Shown: positions 1-5,343 of the stretch, one piece after another
Layout of the letters: each line of letters opens with the position of its first letter
How positions within the stretch are numbered: the stretch's first letter is position 1
Assembly (NCBI GenBank): GCA_946479075.1
Contig: CAMLDT010000226.1
Coordinates: forward strand, 1-5,343
DNA length: 5,343 nt
From: an uncultured Polaromonas sp.
Lineage (GTDB): Bacteria > Pseudomonadota > Gammaproteobacteria > Burkholderiales > Burkholderiaceae
Direction of reading: 5' to 3'
The notes under the pieces: model-generated
What the model saw: the letters and a program-made list of their open reading frames with translations, nothing else
The model's database searches: none
Told to the model about the DNA's origin: nothing
Made by a program: the position numbers and the translations under genes

Positions 1-395
1 ACGTGGCGGTCGCTGACGCCCAGTTTCGCGGCCAGCGATTCGACGGAAGGCATGCCATCCGGCCAGGCATCGGGTTCGTCCAGAAGGCGTGCCGCCTGGT
101 GCGCAAGAATGTAAGAAGCATCCTGAATCGACCACACCACCGAGTGCGGCGCCAGCTCCGGCCGGCAGCGCAGGCAGGGACGAAAGCCCGCGTCTTCGGC
201 CTGCGCCGCATGGCCAAAGAAGCGGCAGTTCTCGCGCTTGGGCGTTTTTACGCTGCAGACCGGCCGGCAATAAATGCCGGTGGAAGTCACGCCGGTGAAA
301 AAACTGCCGTCGAAACGCGCGTCACGCGTCTTCAGTGCCGGGTAGCAGGCGTCGTCGGCGAGCAGGGCTTTGTCCGTGGTCATGGGCTGAATCAT
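1..395 (-). CDS. Ada/AlkA-type DNA alkylation repair protein, N-terminal part (runs off the window)
   Basis: The visible 131 residues contain an Ada-type zinc-binding methyl-acceptor domain. It has Y-C-R-P-V-C (Cys43, Cys47) and F-R-P-C-L-R-C-R-P-E (Cys74, Cys77), the four-cysteine set that binds zinc; in E. coli Ada the first of these takes up methyl groups from phosphotriesters. From about residue 115 an AraC-type helix-turn-helix begins (S-V-E-S-L-A-A-K-L-G-V-S-D-R-H-V) and is cut by the window edge. The string D-A-R-F-D-G-S-F-F-T-G-V and the linker W-S-I-Q-D-A are, from memory, typical of proteobacterial proteins that fuse this regulator module to an AlkA 3-methyladenine glycosylase. The glycosylase part would lie outside, so a plain Ada or AdaA protein is not excluded. 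The start at 395 is preceded by a weak AGGT; an in-frame ATG at 383 is an alternative. It is divergent from algC. Confidence 0.9.
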   Translation of the reverse strand, partial: MIQPMTTDKALLADDACYPALKTRDARFDGSFFTGVTSTGIYCRPVCSVKTPKRENCRFFGHAAQAEDAGFRPCLRCRPELAPHSVVWSIQDASYILAHQAARLLDEPDAWPDGMPSVESLAAKLGVSDRH

Positions 396-454
396 ACGGC
401 GCGGACCTACATCCGCCAGCCGTTTTCGGACATCTTCCCCGCCCACCCCGCGCC

Positions 455-460
455 TACAAT
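455..460 (+). promoter_or_regulatory. Candidate sigma-70 -10 box for algC
   Basis: TACAAT matches the TATAAT consensus at five of six positions. It lies 38 bases upstream of the algC start codon, which would give a leader of about 30 bases. No good -35 hexamer stands at 16-18 bases spacing (the region around 432-438 reads ATCTTCC), so the call rests on the -10 alone. It could drive algC and, by read-through, waaC and waaA. No matching minus-strand promoter or Ada box (AAAGCGCA) is clear in the same spacer. Confidence 0.4.
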
Positions 461-482
461 TGGTGGGCTCCACAAACCCTTC

Positions 483-490
483 AGGAAGGT
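483..490 (+). promoter_or_regulatory. Ribosome binding site that fixes the algC start
   Basis: AGGAAGGT is a purine-rich Shine-Dalgarno sequence 8 bases before the ATG at 499. It supports that start over an in-frame ATG at 460, which would sit right at the proposed -10 box and would add 13 residues lacking family similarity. Confidence 0.7.
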
Positions 491-498
491 CCCGACCC

Positions 499-1959
499 AT
501 GCAGGTGAACCCCTCGATTTTCAAGGCTTATGACATCCGTGGTGTCGTGCCTTCCACCGTTAACGAGTCCGTGGCCGAAGCGCTGGGCCGTGCCTTCGGC
601 GCTGCTGCGCTGGCGCAAGGCGAAAGCGTGGTCGCCGTGGGCCGCGACGGGCGTCTCAGCGGGCCGGCGCTGAGCGCCGCGCTGATCCGCGGCCTGGTCG
701 CCAGCGGCTGCGATGTGATCGATGTCGGCATGGTCACCACACCCATGCTTTATTTTGCGGCGAGCACGCTGGCTCACTCCGGCATCCAGATCACCGGCAG
801 CCACAACCCCAAGGATTACAACGGTTTCAAGATGGTGCTGGCCGGGCGCGCGATTTATGGCGACGAGATCCAGGGACTGCGCAGCCGCATGGAAGCCGGC
901 GATGCCGGCGCCAAGCCCGCGCGCAGCGGGAAGGTCACCTTGGTCAACGTGCTGGCGCCGTACCGCGACCGCATCGTGTCCGATATCAAGCTGGCACGGC
1001 CCATGAAGGTGGTGATCGACTCCGGCAACGGCATTGCCGGTGCATCGGCACCGGGCATCTTTCGCGCGTTGGGCTGCGAGGTGACCGAGCTGTTCAGCGA
1101 GGTTGATGGCGACTTTCCCAACCACCATCCGGACCCGAGCAAGCCCGAGAACCTGAAGGACCTGATCGCCGCGCTGCAGGCCGGCGATGCCGAGCTGGGC
1201 CTGGCTTTCGACGGTGACGGCGACCGCCTGGGCATCGTCACGCGCGACGGCCAGAACATCTACCCGGATCGCCAGATGATGCTGTTTGCGCGCGACGTGT
1301 TGTCGCGTGTGCCGGGCGGCACCATTGTTTATGACGTGAAATGTTCGCAGCGCCTTGCGCCCGCCATCGAGGCTGCCGGCGGCGTGCCCATGATGTACAA
1401 GACCGGCCACTCGCTGATCAAGGCGAAGATGAAGGAAGTGGACTCTCCGCTGGGCGGCGAAATGAGCGGCCACATCTTTTTCAAGGAGCGCTGGTTCGGT
1501 TTTGACGACGGCACCTACGCCGGCGCGCGCCTGCTGGAAATATTGAGCAAGGTTGCCGACGTCGGCGCGCTGCTCAACGGCCTGCCCACCAGCTTCAGCA
1601 CGCCCGAGCTCAACGTCGCCTGCAAGGAAGGCGAGCCGCACACGGTGGTGCATGCACTGATTGAGCAGGTTGCAGCGGCGGTGCGCAGCGCAGGGCCGCC
1701 CCAAGCAAGCACAGCCCCCCCGGGGGGCAGCGTCATACGCGAAGCGATAAGCGTGGGGGCCCATGTTTCGACGATTGATGGCGTGCGTGTGGACTGGCCG
1801 GACGGCTTTGGTTTGATCCGTGCGTCCAACACCACGCCGGTGCTGGTGCTGCGTTTTGAAGGCCACACCGAAGCCGCGCTCAAGCGTATCGAGACCGACA
1901 TGCTCAAGCTGCTGCGTAGCGTCAAGCCCGACGCCAGCTTCTCTGCGCCGGCGCATTGA
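499..1959 (+). CDS. algC: Phosphomannomutase/phosphoglucomutase (AlgC type) with an in-frame repeat insertion
   Basis: Cytoplasmic alpha-D-phosphohexomutase that interconverts mannose or glucose 6-phosphate and 1-phosphate, feeding GDP-mannose and UDP-glucose type precursors for surface polysaccharide. All four family loops are present: the catalytic phosphoserine in T-G-S-H-N-P (Ser101), the magnesium loop D-G-D-G-D-R (238-243), the sugar loop G-E-M-S-G-H (320-325) and the phosphate-binding loop R-A-S-N-T-T-P (441-447). The N-terminus (F-K-A-Y-D-I-R-G, G-R-D-G-R-L-S-G-P) is closer to Pseudomonas AlgC than to E. coli ManB/CpsG. The protein is 486 residues, against about 460 for the family. 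Much of the excess is a Gly/Pro-rich stretch at about 398-421, inside domain 4, encoded by a palindromic repeat. No catalytic loop is broken, so the protein is probably active. The start is chosen on the ribosome binding site at 483-490. It is followed after 97 bases by waaC in the same direction. The family call is firm; which sugar dominates in vivo cannot be read from sequence. Confidence 0.96.
   Translation: MQVNPSIFKAYDIRGVVPSTVNESVAEALGRAFGAAALAQGESVVAVGRDGRLSGPALSAALIRGLVASGCDVIDVGMVTTPMLYFAASTLAHSGIQITGSHNPKDYNGFKMVLAGRAIYGDEIQGLRSRMEAGDAGAKPARSGKVTLVNVLAPYRDRIVSDIKLARPMKVVIDSGNGIAGASAPGIFRALGCEVTELFSEVDGDFPNHHPDPSKPENLKDLIAALQAGDAELGLAFDGDGDRLGIVTRDGQNIYPDRQMMLFARDVLSRVPGGTIVYDVKCSQRLAPAIEAAGGVPMMYKTGHSLIKAKMKEVDSPLGGEMSGHIFFKERWFGFDDGTYAGARLLEILSKVADVGALLNGLPTSFSTPELNVACKEGEPHTVVHALIEQVAAAVRSAGPPQASTAPPGGSVIREAISVGAHVSTIDGVRVDWPDGFGLIRASNTTPVLVLRFEGHTEAALKRIETDMLKLLRSVKPDASFSAPAH
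1692..1763 (+). repeat. GC-rich palindromic repeat element inserted in frame in algC
   Basis: The outer arms, GGGCCGCCCCAAGC at 1693-1706 and GCGTGGGGGCCC at 1751-1762, are reverse complements apart from a two-base bulge and one mismatch. An inner run of seven C and six G lies at 1715-1727. The unit resembles, from memory, a dispersed intergenic repeat of Comamonadaceae (consensus recalled as GGGCCGCCCCAAGC...CCCCCTCGGGGGG...GCGTGGGGGC). With the estimated boundaries it is about 72 bases, a multiple of three. One other frame carries a TAA (about 1748-1750), so the used frame is one that keeps the gene open. It adds G-P-P-Q-A-S-T-A-P-P-G-G and following residues between the helix H-A-L-I-E-Q-V-A-A-A and the strand S-T-I-D-G-V-R-V-D. 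Exact ends are uncertain by several bases. Confidence 0.75.
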
Positions 1960-1970
1960 GCACGCGAACT

Positions 1971-2017
1971 GTCATCCGGGGCTTGCCCTGGGATCCATGG
2001 GGCAAACTCGCGATGAC
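1971..2017. repeat. Degenerate REP-like inverted repeat between algC and waaC
   Basis: GTCATC at 1971-1976 is the exact reverse complement of GATGAC at 2012-2017. Inside, ATCCGGGG (1974-1981) can pair with CCCTGGGAT (1986-1994) around a CTTG loop with one bulged G. The sequence resembles the widespread proteobacterial repeat recalled as GTCATCCCGG...CCGGGATCCA, in decayed form. It takes up about half of the 97-base spacer. No T tract follows, so it is not a standard terminator; it could stabilise or attenuate the transcript. Confidence 0.55.
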
Positions 2018-2056
2018 GCGGGAATCGATGGCGGGTCCAGCTCGCACAAACAAAGC

Positions 2057-3091
2057 GTGAAAATCCTTCTCGTCAAACTCTCGTCGCTCGGCGACGTGGT
2101 GCACACGCTGCCCGTGGTGCAGGACATTCGGGCCGCGCATCCTGACGCGCAGATCGACTGGGTGGTGGAGAAAGCCTTTGCGCCACTGCTTTTCCCCTTG
2201 CTGGGCGCCGGCCTGCAGCGTGTCATCCCGTGCGAACTGCGGCGCTGGCGCAAATCGCCTTTCAGCGCGGCTACCCGCGGTGCCTGGCGCGCTTTCCGGC
2301 GCGAACTGCAAAGCCAGTCTTACGACGCCGTGATCGATCTGCAGGGACTGACCAAATCCGCGCTGGTGGCCTGGCTCGTGCGGCTGGCGCTCGGCGGCAA
2401 ACGTTATGCCATGGCCAACCGCACCGAGGGTTCGGCTTATGAGGCGCCGACGCGCTGGGTGGCTGATGTGGCCATCCCGCTGGCGCCACACAGCCACGCC
2501 GTGGTGCGAGGGCGCGAACTCTGCGCGCATGCCTTGGGCTACACACTCGCGGGACGCCCGGATTATGGGTTAAATCGGCCTGCAGCCCTTATAGGACGGG
2601 CGCAAGCAGCTCCTGAAACCATAGCATTTGTACACGGCAGTTCGCGTGCCGACAAGCTGTGGCCGATTGAGAACTGGGTCGCGCTGGGCCGGCAACTGAA
2701 TGCGCAGGGCTACCGGATTGCGCTTCCACATGGCAGTGACGCGGAACTGGCCGTGAGCCACGCGATTGCAGACGGTTTGAATGCCAGCGGAGGGTCAGCG
2801 GCCGTGCTGCCAAGGCTGCCGCTGGATGAACTGACGCAGCAACTTGCACGCTGCGCCGGTGTCATCGGGGTGGACAGCGGCCTCAGCCACATCGCCGTGG
2901 CGCTCGACTTGCCGCATGTGCAGATTTACAACTTCGACACCGCTTGGCGCACCGGGCCGCTGCCCGCAACCACGGCCGGCGGGGGCGCGCGCCAGCGCAG
3001 CGTTTTTGCACAGCCTTGCCCGGCGGTGGCGCAGGTCTGGAACGCCTGGTGCCTTTGCCAGCCCGCGCCGGCGTCTGCAGAGGACGCGTGA
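2057..3091 (+). CDS. waaC: Lipopolysaccharide heptosyltransferase I
   Basis: Transfers L-glycero-D-manno-heptose from ADP-heptose to Kdo of the inner core, at the cytoplasmic face of the inner membrane (GT9 family). The N-terminus K-I-L-L-V-K-L-S-S-L-G-D-V-V-H-T-L-P is a family hallmark, with Asp13 at the position of the catalytic Asp of E. coli WaaC. D-L-Q-G-L-T-K-S-A lies at 94-102. The ADP-heptose-binding parts are H-G-S-S-R-A-D-K-L-W-P (193-203, Lys200) and G-V-D-S-G-L-S-H-I-A (271-280). The length of 344 residues is slightly above the usual 320-340. About residues 173-192, between the two Rossmann-like domains, are encoded by a short dispersed repeat. The start is taken as GTG at 2057 because the conserved sequence begins there; no clear Shine-Dalgarno precedes it, and an in-frame ATG at 1997 would add 20 unrelated residues from a decayed repeat. 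The stop overlaps the waaA start by one base. Confidence 0.95.
   Translation: MKILLVKLSSLGDVVHTLPVVQDIRAAHPDAQIDWVVEKAFAPLLFPLLGAGLQRVIPCELRRWRKSPFSAATRGAWRAFRRELQSQSYDAVIDLQGLTKSALVAWLVRLALGGKRYAMANRTEGSAYEAPTRWVADVAIPLAPHSHAVVRGRELCAHALGYTLAGRPDYGLNRPAALIGRAQAAPETIAFVHGSSRADKLWPIENWVALGRQLNAQGYRIALPHGSDAELAVSHAIADGLNASGGSAAVLPRLPLDELTQQLARCAGVIGVDSGLSHIAVALDLPHVQIYNFDTAWRTGPLPATTAGGGARQRSVFAQPCPAVAQVWNAWCLCQPAPASAEDA
2572..2630 (+). repeat. Short dispersed repeat, copy A, in frame within waaC
   Basis: Positions 2585-2611 match 3859-3885 in waaA at 22 of 27 bases without gaps, including the identical 14-mer GGGCGCAAGCAGCT (2598-2611). Both copies start near AAAT and share TAGCA eleven bases beyond the core (2622-2626). 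From memory it resembles an abundant Comamonadaceae repeat containing GCCCTTAT and GCGCAAGCAGCT. Here it encodes A-L-I-G-R-A-Q-A-A in the linker between the two heptosyltransferase domains. The flanking frame is preserved, and another frame has a TAG within TTATAGGAC. Confidence 0.75.
3079..3084 (+). promoter_or_regulatory. Ribosome binding site of waaA inside the end of waaC
   Basis: AGAGGA lies six bases before the ATG at 3091, within the last codons of waaC. With the TGATG stop/start overlap it indicates translational coupling of waaC and waaA and fixes the waaA start; longer in-frame readings from 2944 overlap waaC and are not real. Confidence 0.75.
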
Positions 3092-4392
3092 TGGAAAACT
3101 TCATCCGCAGGCTTTATTCGGTGCTGATGTGGGCGGCCCAGCCTTTCCTGCGCCGCAAGCTGCTGCGCCGCGGCCAGGCCGAGCCGGGTTACCTCGACGC
3201 TGTGGATGAACGTTTCGGTTTTTACACCCAGCCTGCAGAAGCACAGCCGGAGCTGGTCTGGGTGCACGCGGTGTCACTGGGCGAGACCCGCACCGCCGGC
3301 ATCCTGCTGGCTGCGCTGCGCGCGCGCTGGCCCGGTTTGCGCGTGCTGCTGACGCATGGCACAGCCACCGGCCGCGCCGAGGGCGCCAGCCTGCTGCGCG
3401 CAGGTGATGTGCAGGTCTGGCAGCCCTGGGACAGCGAGGCGGCCGTCGCGCGTTTTTTCACGCATTTCAAACCGCGCCTGGGCCTGTTGATGGAGACAGA
3501 AGTCTGGCCCAACACCGTCGCCGGGGCGCAGGCACGCGGCGTGCCGGTGGCGCTGGTCAATGCGCGTCTGTCCGACAAGTCGCTGCAACAGGCGCTGCGC
3601 ATCGCACCCCTGTCGCGGCCGGCGTATGAAGCCTTGGCTGCTGTTTACGCGCAAAGCGACAGCGACGCGCAGCGCCTGCGCGAACTCGGCGCGCGCGTAG
3701 AGGGCGTGTTCGGCAACCTCAAGTTCGACGCCACGCCAGACCCGGCACAGCAGACGCAGGGCCGCGCCTGGCGCCAGGCCCTGGGGCAGCCGGTGCTGAT
3801 GCTGGCCAGTTCGCGTGAAGGTGAAGAGGATGAATTTCTCAAGCAAATAGTGGCTCTGGCCCTTTCCAGCCGGGCGCAAGCAGCTATCAATAACGTAGCA
3901 GGTGCGAACGTCCAGATTCTCATCGTGCCGCGCCACCCGCAGCGCTTTGACGAGGTGCAGGCGCTGGCCGAGCAACACGGCCTCACGGTGTCGCGCCGTT
4001 CGGCATGGCAGGATGCGCCGCAGTCGGCCGATGTCTGGCTCGGTGATTCGCTGGGTGAGATGGCGTTGTATTACGCGATGAGCGATGTGGCGCTGCTGGG
4101 CGGCAGCTTCGCCGAGCTGGGTGGGCAGAACCTGATCGAGGCCGCGGCCGGCGGCTGCCCGGTCATCATGGGGCCGCATACCTTCAACTTTGCCGAGGTG
4201 TCGGAGCTGGCACAAGCCGCCGGCGCTGCGCGCCGCGTGGCCGACATGGACGAAGCCTTGCGCAGCGCCCGTGCCATGCTGGCCCGCCCGTCCGCACAGC
4301 AGGCCGCCGCCGACGCCGGCCTGACCTTCGCCGCGCAGCACCGCGGCGCCGCCGCCAACACCGTGCAGGCGCTGACGCATTTCCTGGCGTGA
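3091..4392 (+). CDS. waaA: 3-deoxy-D-manno-octulosonic acid (Kdo) transferase
   Basis: Inner-membrane-anchored GT30 enzyme that adds Kdo from CMP-Kdo to the lipid A precursor. The first 20 or so residues form a short hydrophobic, then basic anchor (L-Y-S-V-L-M-W-A-A-Q-P-F-L-R-R-K). The N-terminal domain has W-V-H-A-V-S-L-G-E-T-R (Glu65 at the catalytic position) and L-L-M-E-T-E-V-W-P-N (132-141). The C-terminal domain has G-N-L-K-F-D (208-213), A-S-S-R-E-G-E-E (239-246), I-V-P-R-H-P-Q-R-F (278-286) and G-G-S-F-A-E-L-G-G-Q-N-L-I-E-A (337-351), then G-P-H-T-F-N-F. The 433 residues are near the family's 420-430. About residues 252-271, between the S-R-E-G-E-E motif and the I-V-P-R-H-P strand, come from a dispersed repeat. 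Whether it adds one, two or more Kdo units cannot be told. It is translationally coupled to waaC upstream; a repeat-filled spacer follows. Confidence 0.97.
   Translation: MENFIRRLYSVLMWAAQPFLRRKLLRRGQAEPGYLDAVDERFGFYTQPAEAQPELVWVHAVSLGETRTAGILLAALRARWPGLRVLLTHGTATGRAEGASLLRAGDVQVWQPWDSEAAVARFFTHFKPRLGLLMETEVWPNTVAGAQARGVPVALVNARLSDKSLQQALRIAPLSRPAYEALAAVYAQSDSDAQRLRELGARVEGVFGNLKFDATPDPAQQTQGRAWRQALGQPVLMLASSREGEEDEFLKQIVALALSSRAQAAINNVAGANVQILIVPRHPQRFDEVQALAEQHGLTVSRRSAWQDAPQSADVWLGDSLGEMALYYAMSDVALLGGSFAELGGQNLIEAAAGGCPVIMGPHTFNFAEVSELAQAAGAARRVADMDEALRSARAMLARPSAQQAAADAGLTFAAQHRGAAANTVQALTHFLA
3845..3900 (+). repeat. Short dispersed repeat, copy B, in frame within waaA
   Basis: Same family as the copy in waaC: identical GCCCTT (3859-3864) and GGGCGCAAGCAGCT (3872-3885), with TAGCA at 3896-3900 at the same distance from the core. 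It is read in the same strand and the same codon phase as copy A and encodes A-L-S-S-R-A-Q-A-A. It lies in a loop before a conserved strand of the C-terminal domain. An alternative frame reads AAA TAG at its left end, so only certain phases keep the host gene open. Confidence 0.75.
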
Positions 4393-4406
4393 TGACGCAC
4401 CATTCA

Positions 4407-4457
4407 CCGTTCGCCCTGAGCCTGTCGAAGGGCCTGGCCGCGCTCAGCCCGGACAGG
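4407..4457. repeat. Inverted dispersed repeat between waaA and the AlkC gene
   Basis: Arm CCGTTCGCCCTGAGC (4407-4421) pairs with GCTCAGCCCGGACAGG (4442-4457): six perfect pairs, two mismatches, then five pairs including one wobble, and two more past a bulged A. A second, competing hairpin is GCCCT (4413-4417) with AGGGC (4429-4433). The left arm with its continuation TGTCGAAGGGC is, from memory, the very common proteobacterial repeat whose other strand reads CTTCGACAGGCTCAG. No T tract follows either hairpin, so it is not a typical intrinsic terminator, though it may slow or protect the 3' end of the algC-waaC-waaA message. The rest of this spacer up to 4508 holds only a small 5-bp hairpin (CAGGC/GCCTG, 4454-4467). 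Confidence 0.7.
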
Positions 4458-4508
4458 CTTGCGCCTGCAGGGCGGAAATCAGCAAGTTAAACCGAAAAAG
4501 CTTGATCC

Positions 4509-5343
4509 ATGGCTGAGCCCCTCGTCAACCAATACGGCGCCGACGTTCCCAGAGCCATTGCCCGCATGATCAGCGCGGTGCACCCGGCCTTTGATTCGCG
4601 CAAGTTCGTCGCGGACGCACTCAAGGGCTACGACGAGCTGGCCCTGATGCCGCGCGGCAAACACATCGCCCGCGCACTGCACAAGCACCTGCCGCCCGAC
4701 TACTCCAAGGCGGTGGACATCCTGCTGGCCTCGCTGGACCAGCCGCACGGACGCGACCCCGGGCTGACTTTGGGCTCCTTCCTGTTTCTGCCGCACACCA
4801 TGTTCGTCGCGGAGTTCGGGCTCGATCATTTTGAAGATTCGATGCGCGCGCAACACGCGCTGACGCAGCGCTTCACGGCCGAGTTCAGCATCCGCCCCTT
4901 TCTGCAAAATCATGAAGCCGCGACGCTGAAGCGTTTCAAACAATGGGCCAGCGACCCGAGCGAACATGTGCGCCGCCTGGTGTCCGAAGGCAGCCGCCCA
5001 CGCCTGCCCTGGGCCAGCCGCCTGCCGGCTTTCCAGCAAGACCCGGCGCCGGTGCTGGCGCTGCTGGAACTGTTGAAGGACGACCCGGCGCTGTACGTGC
5101 GCCGCTCCGTCGCCAACAACCTCAACGACATCGGCAAGGACCACCCCGACGTGCTGGCAGCCACCGCAAAGACGTGGCTCAAAGGCGCCAGCGACGAGCG
5201 CCGGTGGATCGTGCAGCACGCGCTGCGCTCTGCCGTCAAACGCGGCGAGGCCGGCGCGCTGGCGGTGCTGGGCTTTGGCAAAAGCGCAGAGGCCGCGGTG
5301 AGCGGCGCGCGCATCACGCCCCAACGCGTGGTGATGGGTGACA
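4509..5343 (+). CDS. AlkC-type DNA alkylation repair glycosylase (runs off the window)
   Basis: The reading frame is open from ATG 4509 to the end of the window (278 residues). It is an all-helical HEAT-like repeat protein of the AlkC/AlkD superfamily; members with AlkC-like sequence excise 3-methyladenine from alkylated DNA. Hallmarks are A-L-T-Q-R-F-T-A-E-F-S-I-R-P-F (117-131), D-P-S-E-H-V-R-R-L-V-S-E-G-S-R-P-R-L-P-W (149-168) and the repeat-like V-R-R-S-V-A-N-N-L-N-D-I-G-K-D-H-P (197-213). After the helical part ends at about L-G-F-G (254-257), the last residues I-T-P-Q-R-V-V-M-G-D suggest the start of the C-terminal Ig-like domain known in some AlkC proteins; this is inference, since the window ends there. 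The ribosome binding site is weak (GAAAAAG about 8 bases upstream). The next in-frame ATG (4568) would cut into the conserved N-terminal helix. It has its own spacer after waaA, so whether it shares the waaA transcript is open. Confidence 0.92.
   Translation, partial: MAEPLVNQYGADVPRAIARMISAVHPAFDSRKFVADALKGYDELALMPRGKHIARALHKHLPPDYSKAVDILLASLDQPHGRDPGLTLGSFLFLPHTMFVAEFGLDHFEDSMRAQHALTQRFTAEFSIRPFLQNHEAATLKRFKQWASDPSEHVRRLVSEGSRPRLPWASRLPAFQQDPAPVLALLELLKDDPALYVRRSVANNLNDIGKDHPDVLAATAKTWLKGASDERRWIVQHALRSAVKRGEAGALAVLGFGKSAEAAVSGARITPQRVVMGD

Noticed and set aside
3..533. Plus-strand open frame across the left edge and into algC
   Set aside because: The minus strand encodes an unmistakable Ada domain here, and this reading runs through the divergent promoter spacer into the algC start.
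481..1956. A 491-codon open frame on the minus strand opposite algC
   Set aside because: It is a shadow of GC-rich coding sequence: it covers almost exactly the extent of algC, has Ala/Arg/His/Gln-rich composition without any motif, and algC itself is certain.
1692..3900. A frameshift or pseudogene caused by the repeats in algC, waaC or waaA
   Set aside because: All three genes remain open with every catalytic motif in frame on both sides of the inserts.
4413..4433. Intrinsic terminator after waaA
   Set aside because: The hairpin has only five pairs with an 11-base loop and no T tract; it belongs to a dispersed repeat.
1692..4457. CRISPR array or insertion sequence made by the repeated units
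   Set aside because: Copies are too few, differ in kind and are widely and irregularly spaced; there is no transposase gene or target duplication that I can see.
4479..5324. A 281-codon minus-strand open frame opposite the AlkC gene
   Set aside because: The plus strand shows clear AlkC hallmarks through the same region, while the minus reading is low in recognisable motifs and typical of antisense GC-rich frames.

Overview
The window looks like chromosomal DNA from a GC-rich betaproteobacterium, most likely of the family Comamonadaceae (Polaromonas/Rhodoferax/Variovorax-like). This rests on codon use, on the protein sequences as I recall them, and on short repeats that resemble ones common in that family. 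No search was run, so the genus is inference.

Layout. The left edge (1-395, minus strand) holds the start of an Ada-type/AlkA-type alkylation repair gene that runs off the window. A 103-base divergent spacer follows. A plus-strand series then runs algC (phosphomannomutase/phosphoglucomutase, 499-1959), waaC (heptosyltransferase I, 2057-3091) and waaA/kdtA (Kdo transferase, 3091-4392). After a 116-base spacer filled mostly by an inverted repeat, a second alkylation repair gene of the AlkC type begins at 4509 and runs off the right edge.

How the genes work together. The three central genes serve envelope polysaccharide synthesis. AlgC-type enzymes interconvert hexose 6- and 1-phosphates for sugar-nucleotide supply. 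WaaA adds Kdo to lipid A, and WaaC adds the first heptose to Kdo. waaC and waaA overlap by one base (TGATG) and are surely cotranscribed. The two outer genes both belong to base repair of alkylated DNA but are not obviously part of the same transcription unit.

The most notable feature is short repeats. Three lie inside the reading frames of three consecutive essential-type genes, and two more fill the spacers. The copies in waaC and waaA belong to one family, lie in the same orientation and the same reading frame, and both encode A-L-x-x-R-A-Q-A-A. A different GC-rich palindromic element adds about 24 codons to algC. All three sit where the protein family normally has a linker or loop, and five of the six ATA codons I find in these genes lie in the inserts. 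The pattern resembles the in-frame palindromic elements known from Rickettsia. I see no transposon, CRISPR array, RNA gene or phage gene.
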